In this document: positions 21,547 to 34,204 of the stretch, piece after piece
Layout of the letters: the number at the start of each line of letters is the position of its first letter
How positions within the stretch are numbered: the first letter of the stretch is position 1
Source of the DNA: Oopsacas minuta
Lineage: Eukaryota; Porifera; Hexactinellida; Lyssacinosida; Leucopsacidae
DNA: 64,000 nt
NCBI GenBank assembly: GCA_024704765.1
Contig: JAKMXF010000004.1
Span: forward strand, 62,001-126,000
Reading direction: 5' to 3'
Notes under the pieces: model-generated
The model's database searches: none
Told to the model about the DNA's origin: nothing
What the model saw: only the letters and a program-made list of their open reading frames with translations
Position numbers and translations under genes: made by a program

Positions 21547-23837
21547 CTTTACCACAGGGGGCACTGTGGGGGGCGCTGACAAGATAATGAGCCGTTGGAT
21601 GAAGATTTATTCTAACATCTGTAAATTTTGCGAAATACTGTTGTATCATTAATATGTTGTGCACTTTACCCATAATGACAATTTTAACACGTTGTCCACA
21701 AGAAGAGCTAAGTATTCACCATTTACAATCAATCAATGCTTTCAATGGTATTGTTTCTTTGTTTTGAATTAACAGATCAGACGGCTTCTTAATAAAGAAG
21801 TTATAAAAAGTAATCAGACCATGTTATTTCATTAATTACCTCAATAGTAGACACGATTTTTCTTGCATATCCAATCATGGCTGAAAGCCCCTAAGAAAAA
21901 ATACCGTCAATACTCCGTAGATTATCTGAAATTTTGGTTTCATCGCTTCAGCTATTAATCAACAATCACCCTTTTGTTCACTCTGCAATCAAGTGTTCTC
22001 TAATGAGGGCATTAAACCTTCACGTACGTGCGGCCATTTGACGAAGAAACACCCTGATAAGAAAGACAAGGCTCTCAAATATTTCCAGACTTTAAGCAAG
22101 CAGTTTGCAATAGTAGTTCCATAGATGGAATGATTAACAAAATTACTACTAAAAATCACGATGGTCTTGTTGCTTCTTACAATATATCTCTTTTAACCGC
22201 CAAATGTGGAAAGCCTCATACAATAGGTGAATAGCTCATCCTTCTAGCTATAAGAGAGGTTATATCTACTGTCATGCATCAAGATGCGTCTAGTGTAGTT
22301 AGATCAATTCCCTTAAGTAATAACTCAGTTTCGAGGAGGATCGAAGAATTGGTTATAGATGTTGAACAACAGTTGTGTGAAGTTTACGAACAACGGAATT
22401 CGCTTTGCAGCTTGATGAGTCAACCTTAAGTGACAATGAAGCCTTACTTATGGCATATGTAAGATATATTCACAATGGCGTATCAAAAGATGAAATGCTC
22501 TTCTCCAAGCCACTAGAAACAGATAGTAAAGGTGAGACAATATTTATGGTGGTAAAGCAATTTTGCAAGAGAAGAACATACCAATGGGAAATATCATTGC
22601 GTGTGCTACTGATGGAGCACCTTCAATAATTGGACGTCATCGTGGTTTCATAGCTCATCTGAAACGAGTTGTGCCGAAGGTTTTCTCTATTCATTGTGTC
22701 AAACATCATCAACATTTGATCGCCAAGCACCTAGCCCCTAATCTTCACAAGTCTTTGCAAATCGTGATTACTGTACGAACAAAATCAAAAAGAACTCACT
22801 GAATGATTGCATCTTTCAGCAACTTTGTGAAATCAATGATGAAGATTACAAACGCCTCCTTCTCCATACTGAAGTTAGGTGGCTTTCTAAAGGTAATTGT
22901 TTGAAACGATTCCATCAACTGTTTGATTCTATAGTCAAGTTCTTAGAAGAATACGATTCAATTCTGGCAAAAAGGTTAAAATGATAAGGACTGATGTGGC
23001 TTACTTAGCTGACATATTCGAGAAACTGAATATAGTGAATAAGCTACTACAAGGGAATAATACTACTCTCATTCAAGCGAAGGGCGTTGTTCTATCATTC
23101 TTAAGTAAATTAATCTTGTTCCGACAGAATATTGCGCGTCGTGAATTTGGGCAGTTACCTTGTTTAAGTGAACTGGATATGGCAAATAATAACATCATTA
23201 GAGATGACAACATTCATATTTACTGATCACATGTTGATTTCCTTAGCCAAGATTTGTTGATTCGATTCAAGATTTAACCGAGTAGTTATCCCTAATTTTG
23301 TGATAAATCCATTTAGAACAAATATAGAAACTTTGGATCCACAATTTCAAGAAGAATTCGTCGATTTGCAGAATGATATCGAATGCAATGCCATATTCAC
23401 CCAATGTGGATGTAGTGAATTTTTAATAAAGAATGAAGTCTCTGAACGCTATCCCCATATTTTTCAAATTGTAAAATTAATGTTTGTTGCATTTCCATCA
23501 TCATATCTTGTCGAAAAGGGATTCAGCACAGTAGTTAATCTGCTCACAAAACAAAGAAATCGACTGGAAATAGCAACAAGAGGTGCCTTGAGACTCTTTC
23601 TGACGCAGTTAGAATCGGATGTAGTCAAACTAGCAAAGAGCCACCAAAGTCAAAGATCACATGTTCCAACATATACTGATACTTAGATTAGTCCCTAGAT
23701 ACTCTATCATTCTATCTTTAATATTTCTTTATAGTCAGTAATTAAAAATTGATTCAATAAAGTATTAAATGGGGAGCGTTCTGTAAATATTAAGTCTATA
23801 AGGGGGGCGTTAACCTGGTAAAGGTTAGGAAACACTC
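21547..23837 (+). mobile_element. ZBED-type hAT element, left end in gap
   Basis: The right end reads, on the other strand, GAGTGTTTCCTAACCTTTAC from 23837, a hAT-type terminus. The first bases after the gap, CTTTACCA at 21547, match positions 15-22 of that terminus, so the left end lies about 14 bases inside the N run. G/C-rich subterminal stretches (gggggcactgtgggggg; ataaggggggcgtt) are shared with the other ZBED hATs. The transposase is at 21877-23686. Confidence 0.82.
21877..23686 (+). pseudogene. hAT transposase, ZBED/SCAND3 type, frameshifted
   Basis: An ATG at 21877 is followed by a frame change into KKKYRQYSVDYLKFW and FCSLCNQVFSNEG (BED finger C-x2-C). Then come RSIPLSNNSVSRRI, LDESTLSDNEALL (first Asp), ACATDGAPSIIGRHRGF (second) and SIHCVKHHQHLIAKHL. 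Later parts include LHTEVRWLSKGN, TDVAYLADIFEKLNIVNKLL, and the C-terminal YLVEKGFSTVVNLLTKQRNR, the hAT dimerisation/catalytic Glu region, ending at 23686. Stops and frame changes near 22230, 22400, 22560, 22800 and 22980 inactivate it. Confidence 0.82.
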
Positions 23838-23845
23838 ATTTAGTG

Positions 23846-26090
23846 TATTTGAAAAAGTACAACGAAGTTATATGCGATGTACTACACATTAATATCTAAA
23901 AGGTACTAGTATATCAACAATTATGTTTTCTCACGCTAATAATTTTGTCAAGAATATATTAATGCTGAAAATTGAATTGCAATAGATTTTCAACACTCTT
24001 CTAGTTCTTCTAATCCAAGAAACATGAATTTCTTAGTATTAAACTGTGTTGTCTTTCAAAATTTAATGGGTCAAGATGAGTCAAGAAATAATCGATGGGT
24101 CATGAGGGCCATGGGTCATTTTGTATGAACTATTTGCAGCTTTGAACCACTGTTCTTCATTTTCATCTTTAACACACTACCTAAGCTGACGAGTAATGAG
24201 CTCACTGTTGCAACATACGAGCAAGAAAGGTATGGTTTCATGCATTCCATTAGTCAGTTATGTTCCTGATAATTTGTAGTATGTTGAAACTTGGAACACT
24301 GTTGCACTCACTCGAGTATTCGTACAAATTGGAGAAACCACTGCTGGTACAGCTGATATCACCACTAGGGCAAGTTGTTATACTTGAATCATAGGCTACC
24401 ATACTCCGTCAAAATCCGATCTTGACTGAATGTGGTAAAGAGAATTGAAGCACAGTAAATTGGGGCTACTTTGTCCCAATTGGTTTGCTTTAGGCCAAAT
24501 ATTGAAATTTCAGAGCAAATCTCAGCAAACTCAAAGTTGTGGAGACACCAGTAATCGCAACATCGACAAACCTGACTGAGTGGACATATCAATTACCATG
24601 ATATTTGAGAACACAACTATATGGAGGCGTACCAGTTCAATTTCTGTCAACTTGGGTGGATTGGAACACCACAAATCTAATTTCAACGAGCTTTGTTCAA
24701 AGGGGTCAACAATGATCCAAATTTATGAGAGATTAACGTACTAGTGAACCAGTGACACCAATTTCTATGAACTGTCTTGGTGGCGAATTCAATATCAACA
24801 AACCAGACATATTGGTGTCACGAGTGCTTTTACCAATTTGGACTAATTTACGAGTATAACAGTATTCCTATTATTTTCATCGTAGCTACAATGGAAGGGG
24901 AGTAATGGGTTAAACAAGAAATCTTTTGAGCAGTATTTATTTGATCATAGGGGTAGATTACATTGGAGGGGAGTTACAGTTTGAATACTGATTTTGAACT
25001 AACTTTCATCTTTAGAAGTATGACGCCAAATGATATTTCGTCGAGGATTTGAAGACAAAATTGTTTGAAAATATTTCCATTACAAATTCCAGAAGAACAT
25101 GTACTACGCGAGGGATGTCAGTAGGCAATGGGTTCTTTGTAGATAGCTTTAGGAATCCACTGTAACTACGAAGCAGCTTTGCCATTTAAGTAAAGTTTAA
25201 GTCCTCTGCGCCCTCGATTTCTCTAACATATTTTCAGAATTCAATCGACTATACAGGTTAAGCAAACTTACCTGGTTGGGGGAAAATATATTTATTTGAA
25301 ATACCTCAGCTGGTACATCACGACTATTTGGAGACTCCCTCTTCTCTTGCTACCTAAAGGTATTGTAAGAATAGTTAAATATGTTTTAAACTTGTGGTTC
25401 CCAGACCTTTAGAAGGATGCCCCCTTTTCAAGATTTAACAAAGTCATCTCCCTTCTCAAAGGACATTCTAAAATTGATTTTGTAATTTGTGAACTGAATA
25501 AATATAATAATAAATTAGTTGTTTCTATGAAGTTAAAGTAGCAAGAATTACCTGTCGTGAAATACACTGAATAGCAAACAAATGAACATGAAAGAGTAGA
25601 GTAACAAGTGTGTATAACCGCAATATCAATAGTATGAGCATTCCTAAGGTAATTGTAATGTATAAATCAATACAATTTAAACTACAGTGAGTAATACAAT
25701 TTTCCCCATACCATTTGGCTTAGGAAGGTAATTTTTCGGAACTTTGTCAATTTTAATCCGATTTTCGAGTTCTTTAGCTCTATCAACTTCTCTCAACGAG
25801 CTCTTGTACGGTGCATATAGGGATTTGATCACATTTAAAGTTGGGGGGTGTAAGATTCTGCAATTGACCTTACTCTTTTTGGATCAACCGAATACCGAAT
25901 ACCGAATACAGATATTCGCTTAGCAACCAAATATTGAGGTATCCGCCCTGTATTATTCGGTTCAACCGAATATTGAACTATTCTGTTGCAAGCTTGGTTT
26001 TGAGTATTTTGAAAATTTCTAGTTACGAAATATCATATTTTATCCAACGTATTTGTTCTATCATTATTGTTTCTCAGACTTTTCATTCTT
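23846..26090. other. Gene-free stretch upstream of TRA2
   Basis: No gene recognised. A hAT-terminus-like phrase ('gtggttcccagacctttag', about 25394) has no clear partner. A short tandem of ccgaata (three units, ~25888-25908) is present. The TRA2 promoter and any 5' exons should be here, but I could not place them. Confidence 0.45.
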
Positions 26091-26102
26091 CTAGATATTT
26101 TT

Positions 26103-26984
26103 ATGGATCTTGTTATAGGCTCTGATGCTACTCATGACACTGGTCATTCACCTCTTCATAATATTTTACTCTCCAAGTCCGATAAACCTAATATTCGTAG
26201 GCACAAACGTTCAAAGAAAGAGAAATCTCGACATTATTATGAGTCTCGTTCAAGAAGCAGGTCACAGACATACTCACCTTCACCTTATGGCTATTCTCGT
26301 TCTTATAGCCACAGTCCGTTTGACCGCACACCTTCTCCTGAAAGACGACATCACCGTCATAGGGTACCAGCATATGGACGTAACTCTGGGTATCGCAGTA
26401 AATCTAATTCATATACTCCTCCTCGTTATCGTCCTACTCACTATAGAGGAGGTGGAACTGGTCTAGGAAATTCTTCTCCTACTAATCGGAGACGTTTTTA
26501 TGGGGATAGAGAATTACCTCAACCATCTCGTGTCCTTGGAGTATTTGGCTTAAATATTGATACTAAAGAAAAAGAAGTTAAGGATGTTTTTCGGAGATTT
26601 GGACCAATGGAAAAAGTCGTAATTGTCTATGACCATCAAACTGGACGTAGTCGCGGGTTTGCTTTTGTTTATTTCGAAGATGTTGCTGATGCTGAAGATG
26701 CGAAGGAAACTATGAATGGCTTTGATATGCAAGGTAGGAAAATCCGTGTTGACTTTTCTATTACCAAGAGACCTCATACCCCTACACCAGGGATATATAT
26801 GGGCAAACCTAGTTCCTCTACCAAGCGCCGTAGCGAACGGGAAAGGGAACGGGAAAGGTATACTAGTGGCTATGATGGCTATGATAGGGAATCTCGCTAT
26901 CCAAGAAGCAGGTCAGGATTCTACAAATCTCGATCTCGTTCATACTCCCCTAGGTATCACCCGCATGATAGAGGCTACTACTAG
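26103..26984 (+). CDS. tra2: Transformer-2 (TRA2) splicing factor
   Basis: TRA2 is a nuclear SR-like protein that binds GAA-rich exonic enhancers and controls alternative splicing, including sex-determination transcripts in insects. The 293-residue product has the classic layout. RS1 (~residues 25-110) holds SRSRSRSQTYSPSP and many RS/SY pairs. One RRM (~143-218) has RNP2 LGVFGLN and RNP1 RGFAFVYF. The TRA2 hallmark linker RPHTPTPGIYMG follows, then RS2 with RSERERERER and RSGFYKSRSRSYSPR. Its length is close to animal TRA2-beta (~288). The ATG at 26103 is the first usable one. A pyrimidine-rich tract ending 'ttcttctag' at 26094 could be a splice acceptor, so a 5' exon may exist upstream. No introns interrupt the ORF, although TRA2 genes usually have several. 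'attaaa' at about 27025 may serve as the poly(A) signal. Confidence 0.95.
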   Translation: MDLVIGSDATHDTGHSPLHNILLSKSDKPNIRRHKRSKKEKSRHYYESRSRSRSQTYSPSPYGYSRSYSHSPFDRTPSPERRHHRHRVPAYGRNSGYRSKSNSYTPPRYRPTHYRGGGTGLGNSSPTNRRRFYGDRELPQPSRVLGVFGLNIDTKEKEVKDVFRRFGPMEKVVIVYDHQTGRSRGFAFVYFEDVADAEDAKETMNGFDMQGRKIRVDFSITKRPHTPTPGIYMGKPSSSTKRRSERERERERYTSGYDGYDRESRYPRSRSGFYKSRSRSYSPRYHPHDRGYY

Positions 26985-29280
26985 CAAGTTTCTTAGTACT
27001 CCCTTATATCTAGGTTTGTATTATTAAATCCTTAATTAATTCTGTAATTTAGGTTGATTCTACTCAACAATAATAGATTTTGGTTAGATTACTATTGATA
27101 AATTTAATTAAGATTACTAGTCAGTTGAACATTCAAATAGCCCCTAATTGTTTGGATTTATGTCACCTTTCTTTAATATATTTTTTTAAGATTGATATTT
27201 AAACACATGAAATCGTAGCCTTCATCATTTACGGCGAATCCACTATGAAAAATACCGAAGCCCGATGGAACTTGATAGCTAATTCATATTTGTTTACAAT
27301 ATACTAGCATCGTTTGATTGATAAATAGCTGGGCGACGGCCATATGCTCGTCTCTTTGTGCTCCCGATTTTCTTTATTATAGAAAAGCAAAATTCACATA
27401 GTGCCTTGTTAACTGAGCGACAAGGTAAGATTCGGCACTAAGCACCAATTAGTGCCTGATTCTTTAAATCGGTTAACCCCCGCTATATCCAGTTTCTGCT
27501 GGAGAAATATTTCATTAACCAAATTGTTGCATTTCTACCAATATACTCAGTGTGTTCCTAAGGTTTTGAGAGGTATGATAATATTTACACAAATTCTACT
27601 AGTTAGTTGTTAGTGAGATGCTACGTTTTATGGCCGTTTTCTCAAATTTCAATCGTTTGTAAGATACATTCGCATTATCATGATTGCGTATATAATAACT
27701 ATGTATTAACATTTTCAATTTTAGTCACAAAACATCATTGATGATGTTATAGAATAATTGCAGCTGTCCCATTAACTGCTATTATCGAAAAGGCTTTGAT
27801 CACACCTTTAATTCAGTTAACCAGCCCCTGCCGCGCCCCTATAAATTTGTGAAATAAAGTCGCATTTCCAGATCCTGGCACTATTTTCCAGAAGGATTTG
27901 AAATTGCTTTGAATATTTTAAGCTATTTTCTCATAATGGAGTTGTTTCAGTTGGATTTTGTGTCTAACACGTTTCTTAATAACCACAAACTGTTAAAACA
28001 TAGATGCTTTATTCAAAGTAATCACTTTTATGTTATCAGGGCTGGGGTTAGTTAAGGGGGTGGTTAAGCCATATTAATTATGAATTTAATATTGATAATT
28101 TATACTTTGTATTTTAATATAAATATGTATATATTATATTATTATCCCTAATAGGGACCAAGGATGCTTCAAAATAATGAAATTTTAGCGGTTCACTATA
28201 AAGTGGCCACTGTTCCCGAAATTCTTGCGAAACTCTTGTCGTTTTTTAACTCTGTTAGTTCATTCAAATGTTTGAGTGTATTAATGCTCTGCCTCAACAA
28301 TTAAATTGATTTTAGGCTGATCAACAAACTTTAGTTAACATTGAAACACCCAAATAATACCATTCATGACCATAGATTCGCAAATATCATTATATTAGTG
28401 GATCATATGATAAAAATATAACAGGAAGTACTTCATAGCTTGATTCGTATATATGCTATGGAAGATGTAATGATATGTTTGAAATTTCAGTTTCGATTTA
28501 CTTCAAACATGAAAAGTAAATTTATGATGCTAGTCTTAAACATATTTGATATTACGCGTAACGCTTATTTTCTATAATTTCCATTAGCCATGTTTACTGA
28601 TTATTTTATATACGAATCTTTGATTCTTTTCCTCGCTATGAGCTATACTCAAATTGAGTATAGCGTATGGCAAGGAAAATAGTGTATATTTGATAATACA
28701 TTGGGTAACTCAATGTATCTTTGTATATACATCCTTTTCACGGCTGGCGAAGTATATTGAAATTGAAATTGAATGTTGATATAATTTTGAAACTGAAAGG
28801 GAATCTTTTCTTTTTATTGTACAATCCCATTGCCAACCATAGGTTTAATTATGTGAAATTCAGATTCAGCATAAATTCTTGTCCCATATCACTTTGAGAG
28901 CTATTATCTACTTAATTTTGAGATTTGCAAAATTTGTTTGTATTAAAATTATGTAACTTTTAGGCCTGGAATCTACAATACTCCTTAGTTTAAGGAAGTA
29001 AAAAATGCATTGTAGTTTTTCGAATTTTATAATTTAATTTATTATGAAATATACTGTAGGCGTGCGCAGGTTTGAGTTTTGGGGGCGGCGCTGGTTCGTA
29101 TCTTGTAAATCTAAATGCAGCGTTCTTTTAACGGTATGTAATTTGTTAAAGTATAGTAGTAATCAGTCACATAACGAGTATCCACACTTTGCTCATATAT
29201 ATTTGTACATCCCAAATAACAATTTTTTGCTTCTTATGATATCGAAACAATTTGGAATTAAATACGTAGTATTACACAAT
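26985..29280. other. TRA2 3' region and gene-free DNA
   Basis: AT-rich. Only a short hairpin at 28626-28680 stands out. No coding segment was recognised. Confidence 0.5.
28626..28680. repeat. Imperfect hairpin
   Basis: Two arms, 'ttttcctcgctatgagctat'+'actcaa' and 'attgagtatagcg'+'tatggcaaggaaaa', pair along about 25 bases with a minimal loop. It could be a tiny palindromic element or an RNA hairpin; nothing decides between them. Confidence 0.5.
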
Positions 29281-30309
29281 ATGGCCTACTAATAATGCGG
29301 CAATCGAAGCTGCCGAATCATGGAAAGAAAATGAGTCTAGTTTTGAACAGTAGAAATTTGTAAAGGCTGATTAACTGAAAATAGGTGTGATATGACTTAG
29401 AAATGTATTATCAACATGTATAAACGTAATATCAAAGTATACATTTATATGGTCAAATATGTGATTGGTTATCACGTGGTCACGGATGCGCTATTTTGTA
29501 CAGCAAAATGAATTTCTATCTGTATTTAGATATTGTTTTCAACATCTGTGAAGTCTGATTGGTGTATACATATTTTGATGAATTAATGTTGTTGATTCAA
29601 AAGATTTCGGTAACATGTTCGGAATTTGATCACATTCCTGTGTTGCCAAGGAAATGAAATTTGTTATATTGAATTCTTAACTCAAAAAATATAAATGCTG
29701 TCGATCTATAGTTGATACTAGTCTTCCCGCAATATGTTACTTCCTATTACGAATAATATAGTTTGTATACCCCACTTTCATGATATCAAAAATGGAAACT
29801 CAAAAGATATTGAATGTACGCCATTGAAATATATTGATCGTTAATAGGAAGTAACATATTGCGGGAAGACTGGCATCTACTATAGATCGATAGGATTTAT
29901 AATTTTTGAGTTATGACTACAATATGACAAAATTGATTTCAATAGCAACACAGGAATGTGATCACATTCCGATCATATAATCGAAATTAAACAAATCTGC
30001 AATGTTTATTCATCATAATATGTATATCCCAAAAGACATTACAGATGTTGAAAACAATATCTAATACAGTTTAGAAACTTGCATTTGTTCTACAAAATAG
30101 CATATTCCGTGACCACATGATGACTAATCACATATTTCACACATGTATGTATACCTTGATAATAGGTTTCTATATTCTCATAATATATTCCACAGGCCTA
30201 TCATACTAATTTTCCAATTTTTAGCTTTTACAAATTTCTATTTTTCAAAATTAGACCCTTATTTTTACATTGATTCGGCAGCAATTATAGCCGTATTATG
30301 GTAGGTCAT
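29281..30309. repeat. ~1-kb inverted repeat (foldback element)
   Basis: The left arm (29281 to ~29754) is repeated in reverse complement at ~29838-30309, around an 83-bp spacer. The outermost bases are 'atggcctac' and 'gtaggtcat'. Inner blocks such as 'gtcttcccgcaatatgttac' and 'gtaacatattgcgggaagac' are perfect, as are 'gatgttgaaaacaatat'-type blocks in mid-arm. The outer parts have diverged by substitutions and small indels. It has no coding capacity. It is a foldback transposon or an old palindromic duplication. Confidence 0.85.
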
Positions 30310-33300
30310 GCAAAAACCTATTTTTAAGTTCCACTTTTGCCACATGTGGCCTAAATATTCAGTTCTAAAGATACCACAAAATTTGCTCTAAACAATTCTA
30401 AGTATTCATACTAAAGTAAAACTGACTGTTAATATTCAAGTTTTTATTACTCCATCTCATTTTTTAATTGGTAAAATTTCTAATATTTAGTCTGGGATAC
30501 AATTGATTCCGCATAGAACTCCAAAATTGGTCACAAATTATGCTGACACTGATTTTGGTTTTTGCATGATTGAATCCGATATTAGGTCAAAGTGAACACT
30601 TAATCATATATGACACATTTAAGTATACATGAAAATCTGTTGTGGTATAATTCTATTGTTCTTTAACTGTATATATACAAATGTCCCTTTTTACAGGGTA
30701 GATGCGTACCTTAAAGAGTGCATAAAACGAAATTGCGTGAATCTCGATTACTAACTTATTAACAAATACCAAACCCATAGATGAGGTTCCTGATAATTCT
30801 TAAGATTATTTGTTTAGATGCTATTGGATGTACGTTATACTCTAATTACAATGAACTGCTTGTGACCCCGGTTTCATTGAAACGATTATACAAATTTTGG
30901 GATATTCGTTTCTGCCCCTATAGTATATTATTCAGTCATTTCATTACAAATACCCACAGGAATTGAAACTTTTATCCACTTTTCGAATTATATTCAATTA
31001 TTCAAATTATCATTTATTTCTTTGGTTATACGTATATTTTAGTGTACTAGTATGGTGTCCTATGTATGACATGATTTGTTCAGTCTATTAATATAATCTG
31101 TTTCTGTCCTCGGACAATGACTTGAGGCTGTCTACGCCACTGATGTAGCTCTTATTTTGGGGATGAATCACAGAAATTTTGAATTTCCTCTAAATTCACT
31201 ATGCTTACATATCCCAGGCCCCATACACTTAATATTCTTAAGACATATAGGTATAGCAAATCGCTACACGACAGGCGGTATTATACATATCACCTCATTA
31301 ATTTGATATACTATAGTATTCTTTGGATAATTTCTAAATTTTTCTTCATTACTCTACGGGATATACTCGGCACCTCGTGCTAATTTGAATATACCAAAAT
31401 TTTTAAGATGTAAATGTCCATGTTCCATCCAAATCAGATTTAATGCTAATCTGTGTTCACACTCTAGCTGCAGAATACTCTTCGTTATTTATCTTTGCAC
31501 TTTTGTACCTCGAGTATTATGAAATTCTAAATACTGTGATCTCGAATATGACATACCCTTGGGAAACAAAAAATAGTACGTACAAACTAAAGATATTAAG
31601 TAAGAACCGAAATAAATCTTATCCGAATATTTTTCTATACAATTGGCACAAAATTGATTATCGGTTTTGAGAAAAGTAGGATTTAACCGAAAGTACGTCT
31701 TTTCCGAGTTCTGCTCTCTATTGTGTTTCGAAATGTATAAAATTTTAATTTATCTAGCTAAAGTCGTGATCATGTATTAATTCCATGATGAGTTTGAAAT
31801 TGGTCAAAATCATGGCAACTTGATTGGTACATGTAATTAAATTTCGTACTTTTTTCATTTATATATTGATTTAGCTAGGGCTAACAATTTGATTTTTCGA
31901 AAAACCCAAAAGTTTATAATGTTATAATTTCCTTATAGGTGTAATATTTATGCCATAATTGAATTTGAATGATCCATGGCCCAAATATCCCTTATGCTAA
32001 ATCCGCCCTTGGTTTCTTCTAGTTTCTTAAATCAATCCTGGACATACAAACATAAGGAATTACAGTACATATATACAGTAGACTATCTACACAATTACAC
32101 ACACCTATTCAACTGTATTGATCAAATGTGTTTTCATAGTTTCAGCCAGAGTTACCAGATGTTCTCCATAAAAATCCTGGACACGTTGAAATCGTAAATA
32201 CTAGAATAGTGGCTGCCAACCGTCCTATTGTTCCCTGCAACAATACTGCACTTCGAAACAATATTCTTTCTAATCCATAAATATTCCCATAAGCATAAAA
32301 CCTCGACTCTCTGAGCATGTACAGACAATTCTAAACTAGGTGTCTGCTCAGTAGTTACTAAGCTCTCTGTCCCTAGTGAGTATTATAAGATAATATGTAC
32401 CAAATATTGTCGAAATCGGTGATTTTGCTTCCCTGGAGTTTTGGCTGCTTGCACGTGCTTGTTTCTGCATATAACTATTACAATACGAAACGTATTGTGT
32501 TTTTGGCTACGGGGATGTTTGCGTAATGGTATATTTTGCCCTTGATAATATAATAATTTGCAATTTTAATTTAATTTATTTCGGGTTATTTTGCATCTTT
32601 GTTTCTTACCATCTGCATGTGTCAATCAAGTTTGATTATTTCCTGTTTTTGATTGCAATTTTCATTGGTCAAAATGATGAGGTTTTGTTCAATGTTCAGT
32701 TAAATACATAAATAATGGATTATTGCAGGCTGATTTGATGGATGTGAAGAGAAAGAATTTCACCTTCGAAGCATATAATGATTTTGTAACTGAATCGGTT
32801 TATGTTGCCTATTGGGTTTTCAACATTTCTGTTCATTTTGGTGCTTAAATAAGCGAAATCAACTCTATTATCAAGATATTTTATAACACATGTAACTATC
32901 TTGAATAATAATGTACAAAACGGACAAATATGAATAAGGACATTTCGAAGAAATGCCAAAGTGTGAAGAAAAGGACGTCTGGTAACACTAGTTTCAGTCC
33001 TAGAACTTTAAATTTAAATTTCCTATAATCACACCCACAAATATGGAGTTCAGCTTTCCAAGCTGTTTCATAATGTAGCGGTAAATTAAACTATGATCTG
33101 TGTTTTGTAGGAGCCCTCTACTCTTCGTCCCCAAACACACGAATTTAAAGTGGGGATATTATGTAGTTATTTAGTTTACATTGTTCGATTTGAGCTCTAC
33201 CTTTTTGGTTTGATAGTATCAATTTGACATAGTTAGAGATCTCACTTATATCGAGTGAACCTACATGGGTGTAGGATCGGGATGTGAATGAGTAAGACCT

Positions 33301-34200
33301 GGAGCCATAATGAAGATGATGGGTGTTACGATAAACTCACTTTTATACTATGCTCTATGAGAGTATCTAATTATTTTGAGGGCCATATCCTCACCAAGTA
33401 CATGATTCCATTTCTTTTCTTTATAATTTTCAATTCAATTCACGCCATATACATCAACAAATCCCTCGCGAACTCTAGAGCATTACTTATGTAATCTTAG
33501 TACTCTACAAACTCCTGTCAATTAGGAACAGTTTTTTTCGTGCTTAGTATTTACTTTTTTACCTATTCATGATTGAACTTTTTCTCCACCTTTAGGCCTA
33601 ATATCTTTCACGTCTTTTCGCATTAAAACCGTTATTGATATGAATTCTGTGTATTTTTAAGTTGCATTATTCAGTGATACATAGTATATTTTGGTTAAGT
33701 ATACCATTCCAATTTATACTTTTTCTCTTATAAAGGGGGTGTTGAAGTTTCCAAGAATAAAAATATTGAATTTACGGAGTCAAGAACAAACTAGTCACCA
33801 AATTGACAAAAATGTAGACAGAATATTGAACATATGTATGAAGATTTTGGAATATTTTAGATACCATGAAAAAGAGAAGATCTTTCTGCAAATATTTATT
33901 TTGGAATTCATGAAATATCCATAATACTATTCCAAGATTGAAGCTGACTTGAAGAATGTCCAATTGGACTACTTCGATGTACTCTTTTATTATTGAGGCC
34001 TTTTGATTTACATTATTGTTTATCAATACCTTATTAGAACTATTATGAATTTCTTAGAAATCATGGTACAGTCATCTCCGCTCTATTGGGATACATCGGT
34101 TCTAGCCCTTTGTCCCCTGATAAGCAAGGTTCCTAATTAACCGGATAAATTCTATTAATGATGCTATATTGCTTCGTTTTCTATTTTTTCATTCGCATTC
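30310..34200. other. Gene-free AT-rich stretch
   Basis: Many short ORFs, all low-complexity and without family motifs. It contains an R1 fragment at ~31755-31835. No RNA gene was seen. Confidence 0.5.
31755..31835 (-). repeat. Dispersed repeat R1, short fragment
   Basis: On the minus strand 'gccatgattttgaccaattt' followed by 'caaactcatcatggaattaa' matches the 3' block of R1 (compare ~37740-37810 reversed). Confidence 0.5.
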
Positions 34201-34204
34201 TCAA

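Noticed and set aside
20661-21673. Long open frames on both strands of about 300 codons
   Set aside because: They consist almost entirely of the N run at 20737-21546.
25394-25860. Possible hAT/MITE starting 'gtggttcccagacctttag'
   Set aside because: No inverted partner end or 8-bp duplication could be found.
26125-27027. Frames of 103-113 codons overlapping TRA2
   Set aside because: Other-frame shadows; only the 26103-26984 frame carries the RRM and RS domains.
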